Shown here in pieces: positions 1 to 7,143 of a stretch of DNA of 10,538 nt. Numbering within the stretch: position 1 is the first letter of the stretch; each line of letters opens with the position of its first letter. The notes beneath the pieces were generated by a model. The model searched no databases and was not told the DNA's origin. It was given only the letters and a program-made list of their open reading frames with translations. Origin of the DNA: Desulfuromonadales bacterium (GTDB lineage Bacteria; Desulfobacterota; Desulfuromonadia; Desulfuromonadales; UBA2294); assembly GCA_030591795.1 (NCBI GenBank), contig JAUVAJ010000022.1, positions 1-10,538 on the forward strand. The letters run 5' to 3'. The position numbers and the translations under genes were made by a program.

Positions 1-2922
1 GTCACCAAGCTCAGCCTTTAACTTCTCATCTGAAGCGAGAATCGAATCGACCGCTGCGACCGGGTTCTCCTGCAGGTAGGACTTTGCTACCCGTTGCAGA
101 TCGGCCCGTGTGGTCGCCAGCAGGTTGCGCCGAAACTGTTGGCGCATCTCTATGGTCAATCCTTGCTGCAGGTTGGAAAATTCATGATTACCGCGTGAGC
201 CGGGTGACAGTGGACGATCGAGATTGCTGAAGACGGAGAGCAGCGCTTCATTGATCGCTTCGTCACTGAAATCGCCGGCTACCGCCCAATTGACAGCATC
301 GTCATACACCTGAAGCGTCCGCTTAATATGTGGATCGCGATAAGAGAGCAACGAGAATATGCCGGTCTCGTTGTCGTAGCTGGCCAGTCCGCCATAAGCC
401 CCGCCTTTTTCACGAATTTCCCGATGCAGGTAGCCATCTTTGATAAGTTTCGACAAAACTTGCAATGGTGCTGAATCAGCATGTGTGTAGTGGACCGTCT
501 TAAAGCAGCGGGTGACAAAGGCGACCGGAACCGATGCGGCCCAACCGAGGGTGCCGGTGTCGCGCTGACAGGTCGGAAAGGAACTCTGGCTAGAGTGAGT
601 CTGTTCGCTAAGAGTCTCGATAAAAGAGCTGATGCTCGAGTTGATGCTGTTAAATTCTTCTCCACCAGAGGTGACAGCGCATGTGATCTGGTTCTTGTCG
701 GCCAGAGCCAGACTGATCTGGTGCAGATTTTCGGCTACCTCGGTTAACTCCGGATCCGACATTTCGGTCAGCGTGCGGACTAACTGCAGCAAGGTGACTC
801 CCGACCATTGCTCGCGCAGACAGGCTGAAGCGCTGAGTCGGGCGGCGCCGGCGCGTACGGCATAAAGATGGCCGGAGCCAGGAATCGAGTTTTCAAACGA
901 GGTCAAAATTTGCATTAACACGGTACGCAAGCGCTTGATGTCGGTAAAATCGACCGCCGTGCAGTAATCGGTCAATATCTCAAATAATTGTTCTTGTTTC
1001 CGAATCAACGCTTTACCACGGACGCCGACTATGGCCGTGAAACTGTCGGCTTCAGTCGGGCTGTCATGAATTTCGGTAAAAAAGTGTAAACCACCTGTTT
1101 CAGCTTCCATCCGCTCGGCCATTTCAATGTAACTATGCCCGGCTGCGCCCATTTGTGTGATGACACTGCAAAACAACGGGATAAGGCGCATTAGCTCTGT
1201 CGGAACAGCTGTCGTCGGGAAATGAGCGGTAAAATAGCCGATACCGTTGGTCGGTTGCGGGAAGAGAAAAGCCGGTTGGCCCGCCAGCTCAGTTTGCCGG
1301 TATAGCGTCTCTTCTTCCTCTTCGGGGATATCGGCCAGAGTAAGGGTCGGCAGGCAGGAAATATCTTCGATGGTCTCCTGACTTTCTTTCAACGCGGCGG
1401 TTTCAGCGATGATGGTCTGTTTTTCTTTAGCGGTCAGTTGTTCGGCTATCCGTTTCAGGCGACTAGCGACCAACTCCTTTTGTTTTTGTTCCAGCGTCTC
1501 ATCCGGATAGAGAGTAAGGGTGACTCGGTGCGGGTTGTTGAGCAGGAAACGGCGGATACAATCTTCGAAAAATGGGCCTTGAGTAAGTTCTTTACGCAAG
1601 CGTTCAAGATTCTTTTCAATATTCAGCGGCGTAAGCGGGTCGTCAGCATGCAACCACGGACCGATCATGCGCATCAACAGTCCCAGGGAGTAAGGATAAC
1701 GGTCGCCGCTGACTTCGCGGTGTGCAAATTCAAGACGATGAATGACGCCCTCAATTCGTTCTTGGGAGAAACCGGTTTCTGCGGTTTTTTTCAGAGTGTC
1801 AATGATCAAGGTTTCGATGGCATCAGTCTGGTCAGGGTCAACCCCTTGCAGACCGGCGGCAAAATAGGTGGAGCGGTTTTCATCTTGATAGCCAGAGCCA
1901 GGCACAATATTGGTGCCGAGACCTGAATTTATCAGCGCCTGATAAAGTGGCGCGGCCGGGTTGCCGATCAATAGGCTAGACAGCAGTCCGAGGGCCAGGC
2001 GATCAAAATTTTCTTCGATGTCGCTGGTCAGCCAGGCGATCTGAACCATCGATTTTTTTTCAGTTGAAGTCCCGGCTTCGATCGGGAACGGTTCTTCAAC
2101 CGTGAGCGGTTTGGTGTAGCGAGTTTCACTCGGAACTGTACTGTCGACCATCTGGTGGTCGAAAGCGGACATGACCTGTTGCTCGACGTAGGCAAGGTGC
2201 TCCGCCAGATCAAAATTACCATAGCTGTAAAACCAGGCATTACTTGGATGATAATGTTTGGCGTGAAACTGTTTCAGTTGTTCGTGAGTCAGATCAGGAA
2301 TTTCGTCCGGCTCGCCACCTGAATTGAAGTGGTAACAGGTAGTCGGGTAGAGACTTTTCCCCAAGCGACGATAGATCAAGGAGGAAGGTGAGGCCATAGC
2401 CCCCTTCATCTCATTGTAAACGACACCTTTGTACTCAAGTGCGGACGATGCATCTTCCGGGTCACTGAATTCCAGGCGGTGGCCTTCCTGCAGAAAATCG
2501 TTGTGCCGCAATAATGGAAAGAACGTCGCATCCAGGTAAATTCCCAGCAGGTTGTTGAAATCTTTTCGGTTCTGGGTGGAAAATGGATAGACCGTCCAGT
2601 CACTGGCGGTCATGGCGTTCATAAACGTGCTGAGGCTGCGTTTGAGCATTGAGAAAAAAGGGTCGCGAACCGGAAACCGACTTGAACCGCAGAGTACAGT
2701 ATGTTCAAGAATATGCGCGATGCCGGTCGAGTCAGCGGGGGGGGTGCGAAAGGCGACGGCAAACAGGTTCTCACGGTCTTCACAAGCCATGTGGGCCCAG
2801 CGGGCACCGGTTGCCTGATGCGTTAATTGAATCAGGGTTGAATTGATCTCTGGAAGAGGGTCGACGCTCTTGACTTTAAATCCGGATATCTTGTCACCTG
2901 CGCGCAGTAGAGCATTGATCAT
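1..2922 (-). CDS. M16C zinc metallopeptidase, presequence protease (PreP/Cym1)-like; 3' end beyond the window
   Basis: The frame is open without a stop from an ATG at 2922-2920 to the left edge, giving 974 codons. The family is usually close to 1000 residues, so only a short C-terminal tail should be missing. The inverted zinc motif HxxEH is seen as H70-I-L-E73-H74. The distal glutamate lies in the NEMKG segment (E171). The second half carries the conserved R-E-K-G-G-A-Y-G motif at about residues 837-844, typical of the C-terminal M16 half that closes the chamber. M16C enzymes are ATP-independent clamshell peptidases that degrade short unstructured peptides. The N-terminus shows no signal peptide, so the bacterial protein is probably cytoplasmic. 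GAGGA lies 7 bases before the ATG. The start is supported by alignable residues soon after it. The next gene upstream on the same strand is the EamA transporter, 246 bases away. The family call is firm, the physiological substrate unknown. Confidence 0.95.
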   Translation of the reverse strand, partial: MINALLRAGDKISGFKVKSVDPLPEINSTLIQLTHQATGARWAHMACEDRENLFAVAFRTPPADSTGIAHILEHTVLCGSSRFPVRDPFFSMLKRSLSTFMNAMTASDWTVYPFSTQNRKDFNNLLGIYLDATFFPLLRHNDFLQEGHRLEFSDPEDASSALEYKGVVYNEMKGAMASPSSLIYRRLGKSLYPTTCYHFNSGGEPDEIPDLTHEQLKQFHAKHYHPSNAWFYSYGNFDLAEHLAYVEQQVMSAFDHQMVDSTVPSETRYTKPLTVEEPFPIEAGTSTEKKSMVQIAWLTSDIEENFDRLALGLLSSLLIGNPAAPLYQALINSGLGTNIVPGSGYQDENRSTYFAAGLQGVDPDQTDAIETLIIDTLKKTAETGFSQERIEGVIHRLEFAHREVSGDRYPYSLGLLMRMIGPWLHADDPLTPLNIEKNLERLRKELTQGPFFEDCIRRFLLNNPHRVTLTLYPDETLEQKQKELVASRLKRIAEQLTAKEKQTIIAETAALKESQETIEDISCLPTLTLADIPEEEEETLYRQTELAGQPAFLFPQPTNGIGYFTAHFPTTAVPTELMRLIPLFCSVITQMGAAGHSYIEMAERMEAETGGLHFFTEIHDSPTEADSFTAIVGVRGKALIRKQEQLFEILTDYCTAVDFTDIKRLRTVLMQILTSFENSIPGSGHLYAVRAGAARLSASACLREQWSGVTLLQLVRTLTEMSDPELTEVAENLHQISLALADKNQITCAVTSGGEEFNSINSSISSFIETLSEQTHSSQSSFPTCQRDTGTLGWAASVPVAFVTRCFKTVHYTHADSAPLQVLSKLIKDGYLHREIREKGGAYGGLASYDNETGIFSLLSYRDPHIKRTLQVYDDAVNWAVAGDFSDEAINEALLSVFSNLDRPLSPGSRGNHEFSNLQQGLTIEMRQQFRRNLLATTRADLQRVAKSYLQENPVAAVDSILASDEKLKAELGD

Positions 2923-2936
2923 CAGTTGTCCTCGGT

Positions 2937-2954
2937 TGCCGCTTCGCAGCGGCA
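2937..2954 (-). promoter_or_regulatory. GNRA-tetraloop hairpin in the protease leader, next to its ribosome binding site
   Basis: Read on the minus strand, the arms TGCCGCT and AGCGGCA pair perfectly (7 bp) around the loop GCGA, a GNRA tetraloop. The hairpin ends about 4 bases before the GAGGA ribosome binding site of the protease gene. No T-tract follows it, so it is not a terminator. It could protect the transcript's 5' side, or present or limit the ribosome binding site. The role is inference; the structure is seen directly. Confidence 0.5.
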
Positions 2955-2955
2955 C

Positions 2956-2980
2956 AAAAAAACCTCACCTGAAGGAGAGG
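2956..2980 (-). terminator. Intrinsic terminator between the EamA gene and the protease gene, or leader attenuator
   Basis: On the minus strand the arms CCTCTCC and GGTGAGG pair with one T-T mismatch around the loop TTCA, followed at once by seven T. This is a textbook rho-independent terminator shape. It lies downstream of the EamA gene and only 33 bases before the protease start codon. It could end EamA transcripts, or act as an attenuator in the protease leader. The preceding segment GAGACG-TTAA-CGCCTC can form a competing hairpin that uses the CCTC of the terminator's first arm. Confidence 0.6.
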
Positions 2981-3081
2981 CGTTAACGTCTCGTAAAGTG
3001 ACAGTTAGTGCTAAATGTGTATCTAACCAAGTATCACACTTATCTCTCGCCGCAACCGGCAAGGAATATTTAGTCGGCGAG

Positions 3082-3108
3082 ATTAAAATTTATTGGCGAG
3101 GATGTAAA
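3082..3108 (-). promoter_or_regulatory. Candidate sigma-70 promoter for the protease gene
   Basis: On the minus strand TTTACA (five of six matches to the -35 consensus) lies at 3108-3103. TTTAAT (five of six to the -10) lies at 3087-3082, with a 15-base spacer, shorter than the usual 17. If used, the transcript would have a leader of about 150 bases that contains the inverted repeats and the terminator of this gap. The call is a pattern match only. Confidence 0.3.
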
Positions 3109-3168
3109 GGTTTGTCTTTTGTAAACGTTTAATGGCTGGAAGGTTGAGCAGGAAGATGCAAACGCCAC

Positions 3169-4080
3169 CTATATAGCGTCTTTAAGTTTCAGGCGACGTT
3201 TTTCCAGCAGAACCGGGAGTATTTCTGCGACCAGCATGCCGGCGACGATTAATGCTCCGCCGGCCCAGGCGATCATGCCGAGTTGTTCATCGAGCAACCA
3301 GACCGAGAAGATCGCAGCGAAGACCGGTTCGCAGGTGTAGATCAGGGCGGCCCGCGTCGGGGTGGTCCATTTCTGGAAAGTGGTCATGACCCAGAAAGCG
3401 TAGCTGGTGGCAAACACGGCGGTGATAATCAGGCACCAGGTCAATTGAGTCGACCAGACCTGTGGCCAGGTGTGTGGTTCAAAAATCAGGCTGCCGACCA
3501 GAGACAGCACCGTCATCGTCGCGATCTGAACAAAGGTCAACGCTCGGCCGTCGTAACCGGAAGTCAACGCGTCGAGGCCAAGAATGTGAAAGGCAACGAA
3601 AAACGAACATATAAAGACCAGCGCATCGCCAGGATTGACCTGCCACGGTGACTGCCAAGTCAGCATTAACAGGCCGATCAGGGCGCAGACAACACCGATC
3701 TTCGATGCGGCAGCCGGCGCCTTTTTTAGAATCGGTCCGACCAGTAACGGTATCCAGACAACATTCAGCCCGGTTACAAAGCCGGCATTGGCCGAACTGG
3801 TGATCTCCAGGCCGAGAGTTTGAAATAAGTACGCGCCGAACAGCAGCGTACCGAGGAATATGCCACGGCCGACTCCCCTGCGATCAAGGGTCTTCATGCC
3901 GCGACCGGCGATCAGCAGTAAAAGTGCCGAGGCGAGCGCGAAACGGATAAAGAGGAACGACATGACCGGAATCTGACTTATTGCATCCTTCATCAAAGGG
4001 AAGGTCGAGCCCCAGAACAGGGTGACTGTGAACAGAAGAAATTCGGCGGTGTATTGTTTTTTGCGCTGAATGGCAGCCAT
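3169..4080 (-). CDS. DMT-superfamily transporter with two EamA domains
   Basis: This 303-residue protein shows ten hydrophobic segments, about residues 12-32, 37-58, 72-90, 98-117, 127-143, 151-170, 183-201, 214-233, 245-264 and 268-290. That is the two-times-five-helix layout of EamA (RhaT/YdcZ-like) transporters. Family signatures are visible: F-W-G-S-T-F-P-L-M near residue 22 and E-P-V-F-A-A-I-F-S-V-W-L-L-D-E-Q-L near residue 251. The protein ends in a basic cytoplasmic tail (KRRLKLK). Members move small metabolites or amino acids across the inner membrane, often outward. The substrate cannot be told from sequence. The start ATG at 4080 has a weak AGAAGAAA ribosome binding site about 7 bases upstream. 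The gene diverges from the zinc-ribbon and ABC-transporter genes across a 99-base gap, and it may be functionally unrelated to them. Confidence 0.9.
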   Translation of the reverse strand: MAAIQRKKQYTAEFLLFTVTLFWGSTFPLMKDAISQIPVMSFLFIRFALASALLLLIAGRGMKTLDRRGVGRGIFLGTLLFGAYLFQTLGLEITSSANAGFVTGLNVVWIPLLVGPILKKAPAAASKIGVVCALIGLLMLTWQSPWQVNPGDALVFICSFFVAFHILGLDALTSGYDGRALTFVQIATMTVLSLVGSLIFEPHTWPQVWSTQLTWCLIITAVFATSYAFWVMTTFQKWTTPTRAALIYTCEPVFAAIFSVWLLDEQLGMIAWAGGALIVAGMLVAEILPVLLEKRRLKLKDAI

Positions 4081-4114
4081 TGAAAAATTTCTTCTGGTGA
4101 ACTGAGTTAAGTTT

Positions 4115-4147
4115 GTTATAGTGAAAAAGTTGTTTTGGCAGTATAAA
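4115..4147. promoter_or_regulatory. Candidate divergent promoter region
   Basis: The 99-base gap between the divergent EamA and zinc-ribbon genes must hold promoters for both. On the plus strand TATAAA (4142-4147) is a good -10 that would leave a leader of about 26 bases, but its -35 (TAGTGA, 4119-4124) is poor. On the minus strand TATAAC (4120-4115) is a -10 candidate with CTGCCA as a weak -35 at 15 bases. Both calls are tentative. Confidence 0.3.
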
Positions 4148-4161
4148 GTCCGGACATATAT

Positions 4162-4179
4162 GAGTCTTGGGAGTCTTGG
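4162..4179 (+). repeat. Perfect 9-base tandem duplication forming the ribosome binding site of the zinc-ribbon gene
   Basis: GAGTCTTGG occurs twice head to tail (4162-4170 and 4171-4179), directly before the ATG at 4180. The junction of the two copies makes GGGAG (4169-4173), the only plausible Shine-Dalgarno sequence, placed 6 bases from the start. A single copy would lack it. Confidence 0.85.
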
Positions 4180-4335
4180 ATGTCAAGAGGAAAAAAAGAG
4201 CCGATTCAGGTGGTTTGTCTGAAGTGTCGCTACACGCAAATTGTCTATTTACCATTGGATGATCTGCCGCTCTGTCCTGAGTGCGGTACCCGGATGGTTA
4301 TTCAGGAATTATTGGATGAGGGTAAGTCCTATTAA
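4180..4335 (+). CDS. Zinc-ribbon microprotein, 51 residues
   Basis: The ATG at 4180 follows GGGAG at a 6-base spacing. The protein has two CxxC knuckles, C13-L-K-C16 and C32-P-E-C35, the latter as C-P-E-C-G. They are 15 residues apart, which is the form of a rubredoxin/zinc-ribbon fold binding one zinc ion. The N-terminus is basic (SRGKK) and the C-terminus acidic, with no signal peptide, so it should be cytoplasmic. It lies 34 bases ahead of the binding-protein gene with no terminator between, so the two probably share a transcript. No specific function is recognised. Small zinc ribbons can bind nucleic acid or protein. Coding status rests on the paired CxxC spacing, the ribosome binding site and the tidy operon position. 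Confidence 0.85.
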   Translation: MSRGKKEPIQVVCLKCRYTQIVYLPLDDLPLCPECGTRMVIQELLDEGKSY

Positions 4336-4369
4336 GTAAATAATTTCAACTGAAAATGGAGGAAACACA

Positions 4370-5170
4370 ATGTTAAAGAAAATTACCACTATGCTCTTTC
4401 TGGTGGCTTTGGCTCTGTCAATGCCGGGTTTTGTTGCCGCAGACACTCTGGATGACATTCAGTCGCGCGGCGTACTCCGGGTCGGTATGGAACCGGGCTA
4501 CATGCCGTTTGAGATGACCAATAAAAGAGGGGATATTGTTGGCTTCGATGTCGATATGGCCAAGCGGATGGCAAAAGCCATGGGGGTTAAGCTTGAGTTG
4601 GTCAGTACTGCCTGGGACGGCATCATCCCGGCGCTGATCACCAGAAAATTTGACATTATTATGAGCGGCATGACCTTGACCCAAGAACGCAACCTGAAGA
4701 TCAGCTTTGCCTCGCCTTACATCGTCATTGGCCAGAGTATTTTGATCGACAAGAAACTGGCTGGTGAAATCAAGTCTTACAAGGATTTGAACAATAAGAA
4801 ATATGAAGTTGCTTCCAAACTCGGCACCACCGGTGAGCAGGCGACCAAGCGGATGATTCCGAAGGCGACCTACATCTCTTTCGAGACCGAGCAGGAAGGG
4901 GTTATGGATCTGCTCAACGGCAAGATCGATGCGTTTGTTTATGATCTGCCGTTCAACGCCATCGCTTTTGCTGAAAAAGGCCAGAAAAAACTAGTTCTGC
5001 TCGACGAGCCGTTCACCTATGAGCCGCTGGCCTGGGCAGTTAACAAAGGTAATGCTGACTTTATTAACTGGTTGGACAATTTTCTGGTACAGGCCAAGAA
5101 CGACGGAACCTATGACAAAATTTACAAAAAATGGTTCCTGAGCGACGCCTGGCTCAAAGACCTTCAATAA
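4370..5170 (+). CDS. Periplasmic polar amino-acid-binding protein of an ABC transporter (SBP family 3)
   Basis: This 266-residue protein opens with a signal peptide: KK, then a hydrophobic core, with likely cleavage after VAA at residue 24. A family-3 solute-binding domain fills the rest. The family signature G-F-D-V-D-M is at residues 58-63. The segment T-Q-E-R-N (R107) carries the arginine that grips the ligand carboxylate in HisJ/GlnH-like proteins. The V-Y-D (D192) segment fits the acidic residue that holds the alpha-amino group. It should capture an L-amino acid in the periplasm and deliver it to the permease encoded next. Exact specificity (glutamine, glutamate, histidine, arginine or cystine-like) cannot be fixed by eye. 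GGAGG lies 7 bases before the ATG, a strong ribosome binding site. A hairpin terminator follows the stop codon, which suits higher expression of the binding protein than of the membrane parts. Confidence 0.95.
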   Translation: MLKKITTMLFLVALALSMPGFVAADTLDDIQSRGVLRVGMEPGYMPFEMTNKRGDIVGFDVDMAKRMAKAMGVKLELVSTAWDGIIPALITRKFDIIMSGMTLTQERNLKISFASPYIVIGQSILIDKKLAGEIKSYKDLNNKKYEVASKLGTTGEQATKRMIPKATYISFETEQEGVMDLLNGKIDAFVYDLPFNAIAFAEKGQKKLVLLDEPFTYEPLAWAVNKGNADFINWLDNFLVQAKNDGTYDKIYKKWFLSDAWLKDLQ

Positions 5171-5187
5171 TAATAGTCTGATTAATA

Positions 5188-5228
5188 GCGGGGCTGTCTC
5201 CTTTTCGGGTCAGCCCCGTCATATTTTT
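5188..5228 (+). terminator. Intrinsic terminator or attenuator between binding protein and permease
   Basis: The arms CGGGGCTG (5189-5196) and CAGCCCCG (5211-5218) pair perfectly over 8 bp, extended by one G-T pair, around a 14-base loop. A T-rich tract (ATATTTTT, 5221-5228) follows. It sits 18 bases after the binding-protein stop and about 30 before the permease start. With no clear promoter in that gap, partial read-through is the likely way the permease and ATPase are expressed. Confidence 0.8.
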
Positions 5229-5256
5229 AATCATCTCAAATGCAGGAATTGACACA

Positions 5257-6216
5257 TTGAACACAAACCGGAACACTTGGCCCTGGCATTTGCTTACGGG
5301 CGCCATACTTTTTTCATTGGCTGCCGGACTCTGGGTTGCCACTGAAAAAATTGATTATACCTGGCGTTGGAACCGAGTGCCTCAGTATTTTATCTATCAT
5401 AACGAGGAGTTGGTTCCGACACCTTTCGATGGCCGGGTTGACTCGATTTCAAAGATTGGTGATACGACAAAAATTACGCTCATTAGTGAAGATGGCGTCG
5501 AAGAGATGTTTGAAGTAGACAGTGACGCAATTCAGGTCAGTGAAGGCGAAGAACTGTTTGAAGGCGATTATCTTGGCTCAGTCTTCGACTGGCGAGCCGG
5601 TCCACTGTTGGTCGGTCTATGGACAACCATCTGGATTTCAGCGGTAGCCAGTATCTTTGGCATGATTATCGGCCTGGTCACCGGCTTGTGCCGTGTTTCA
5701 AATAATCCGACCATGCGCAGTCTCTCAATCACCTATATTGAGTTGATCCGTGGCACACCGCTGCTGGTGCAGATTTTCATCTTCTACTTCTTTCTCGGCA
5801 CTGTTCTCGATATCAGTCGAATTGTTGCCGGGATCAGTGCGCTGGCCATTTTTGCCGGGGCATATGTTGCCGAAATCATCCGGGCCGGCATCCAGTCAAT
5901 CCCCAAAGGACAAATGGAAGCCGCCCGTTCTCTCGGTATGAACGTGCCCCAGGCGATGGTTTATATTATTCTGCCGCAGGCGTTTAAGCGCACTTTGCCA
6001 CCATTAGCCGGGCAGTTTATCAGCCTGATTAAGGATTCGTCCCTGGTTTCAATAATTGCCATTACTGATCTGACCAAGAGTGGCCGTGAGGTTATTACCT
6101 CGACCTTTGCAACTTTCGAAATATGGTTTGTCGTCGCCTTTCTTTACCTTATGTTGACATCGGTATTGTCTCAGGTGATTGCCTGGGTGGAGAGGAGGCT
6201 GGCGGTCAGTGATTAA
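5257..6216 (+). CDS. Amino-acid ABC transporter permease (HisM/GlnP family) with an N-terminal helix and beta-rich extension
   Basis: The C-terminal half (about residues 112-312) is a standard family permease. It has five hydrophobic segments, a conserved [11 protein letters not shown] segment (162-172), and the EAA loop E-A-A-R-S-L-G ... I-L-P (221-240) that couples to the ATPase. At 319 residues it is 80-100 longer than typical HisM/GlnP proteins. The excess is an added transmembrane helix (about 13-29) and a hydrophilic segment (about 31-110) with alternating short strands and many acidic residues. With the usual N-out core, the added helix would place this segment in the periplasm, near the docking site of the binding protein. 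The start is TTG at 5257 with AGGAA 8 bases upstream. No in-frame ATG lies near. The end overlaps the ATPase start by 8 bases. Confidence 0.93.
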   Translation: MNTNRNTWPWHLLTGAILFSLAAGLWVATEKIDYTWRWNRVPQYFIYHNEELVPTPFDGRVDSISKIGDTTKITLISEDGVEEMFEVDSDAIQVSEGEELFEGDYLGSVFDWRAGPLLVGLWTTIWISAVASIFGMIIGLVTGLCRVSNNPTMRSLSITYIELIRGTPLLVQIFIFYFFLGTVLDISRIVAGISALAIFAGAYVAEIIRAGIQSIPKGQMEAARSLGMNVPQAMVYIILPQAFKRTLPPLAGQFISLIKDSSLVSIIAITDLTKSGREVITSTFATFEIWFVVAFLYLMLTSVLSQVIAWVERRLAVSD

Positions 6217-6943
6217 AACAGTCGATCTGAAGAAAACTTTTGTCGGTCGCGACCAAACAGTGCATGCTGTTGATGGTGTTTCCGTTCATATAAAACCCGC
6301 GGAAGTAGTGGTTGTCATCGGCCCGTCCGGTTCGGGTAAATCAACTTTTCTGCGCTGCCTTACCGGGCTGGAGACTTTCACCTCCGGGCACATCATGATT
6401 GATGGTGTCGATCTGGCAGACAAAAAAACCGACTTGAACAAGGTCCGGCGCGAAGTCGGCATGGTTTTTCAGCAGTTTAACCTGTTTCCGCACAAGACCG
6501 TGCTGGAAAATATCGTTCTTGCCCAGAAGGTAGTGCGCAAGCGCAAGCTTGGCGAAGCTGAAGAGCGGGGCCGCATGCTGCTCGACAAGGTCGGGATTGC
6601 TGAAAAGGAGAACGAATACCCGATTCGACTCTCCGGTGGCCAGCAACAGCGAGTTGCTATCGCCCGCGCCCTGGCCATGGATCCGAAAATCATGTTGTTC
6701 GATGAGCCGACCAGCGCGCTCGATCCGGAGATGGTCGGTGAAGTCCTTGATGTAATGAAGCAACTCGCCGTTGAAGGGATGACTATGGTGGTTGTGACAC
6801 ACGAGATGGGGTTTGCAAAAGAGGTTGGCGATCGGGTGATTTTTATGGATTACGGTAAGATTGTTGAAGAGGGTGATCCGAAAGACTTTTTTGAAAATCC
6901 CCAGGAAGAACGGGCTAAATTGTTCCTTAAGCAGATCCTCTGA
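6209..6943 (+). CDS. Amino-acid ABC transporter ATP-binding protein (GlnQ/HisP type)
   Basis: This 244-residue ATPase energises uptake through the preceding permease, acting as a dimer on the cytoplasmic face. All nucleotide-binding motifs are intact: Walker [10 protein letters not shown] (38-46), Q-loop F-Q-Q-F-N-L-F (87-93), signature L-S-G-G-Q-Q-Q-R (141-148), Walker B I-M-L-F-D-E-P with E166, D-loop S-A-L-D (169-172), and switch histidine H198. GTG at 6209 is chosen because AGGAGG lies 10 bases before it and homologues begin M-I-K-x-x-x-L-x-K. A TTG 30 bases earlier would add ten residues and has no better support. The start lies inside the end of the permease gene, which implies translational coupling. 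No GC-rich terminator is obvious after the stop, only a weak A6/T6 stem at 6990-7006. Confidence 0.95.
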   Translation: MIKTVDLKKTFVGRDQTVHAVDGVSVHIKPAEVVVVIGPSGSGKSTFLRCLTGLETFTSGHIMIDGVDLADKKTDLNKVRREVGMVFQQFNLFPHKTVLENIVLAQKVVRKRKLGEAEERGRMLLDKVGIAEKENEYPIRLSGGQQQRVAIARALAMDPKIMLFDEPTSALDPEMVGEVLDVMKQLAVEGMTMVVVTHEMGFAKEVGDRVIFMDYGKIVEEGDPKDFFENPQEERAKLFLKQIL

Positions 6944-7010
6944 GTGGCCTTTGTTTTTCGTGGCAGAACAGCTTCCGAAATCGTCCGTTAAAAAAGGTTG
7001 TTTTTTGTTA

Positions 7011-7041
7011 TTGTTCATGCTAAACATGGCCGCCCTATAGC
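7011..7041 (+). promoter_or_regulatory. Candidate promoter of the tRNA cluster
   Basis: TTGTTC (7011-7016) and TATAGC (7036-7041) are a loose -35/-10 pair with a long 19-base spacer. They lie about 20 bases ahead of the tRNA-Pro 5' end. A promoter is expected in this 116-base gap, but the match is weak. Confidence 0.3.
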
Positions 7042-7059
7042 AGTTGAAAATAGGAATGT

Positions 7060-7139
<80 letters not shown>

Positions 7140-7143
7140 TCTT

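Larger units (their letters stand above)
2923..3168. other. Intergenic region rich in inverted repeats
   Basis: Besides the terminator and tetraloop hairpin listed separately, this gap contains three inverted repeats. The first is near-perfect (GAGGCG-TTAA... type) at 2977-2992. The second has perfect 8-base arms TCTCGCCG (3045-3052) and CGGCGAGA (3075-3082) with a 22-base loop. The third is the 10-base palindrome TAAACGTTTA at 3122-3131. No convincing protein-coding gene was seen on either strand. The repeats could be leader RNA structure or protein-binding sites; the sequence alone does not decide. Confidence 0.5.

Noticed and set aside
1438..1926. A 162-codon plus-strand frame inside the protease gene.
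   Set aside because: It is a shadow of the M16C protease, whose own frame has recognisable motifs on both sides and no stop.
2926..3132. A 68-codon plus-strand frame in the gap between protease and EamA genes.
   Set aside because: It has no ribosome binding site and no recognisable motif, and it crosses the terminator and inverted repeats.
4136..4150. TGGCAG as a possible -24 element of a sigma-54 promoter.
   Set aside because: No GC pair is found at the -12 position with the right spacing.
6179..6208. TTG start giving the ATPase ten more residues.
   Set aside because: The GTG at 6209 has AGGAGG at a workable distance and matches the usual N-terminus of GlnQ/HisP proteins.
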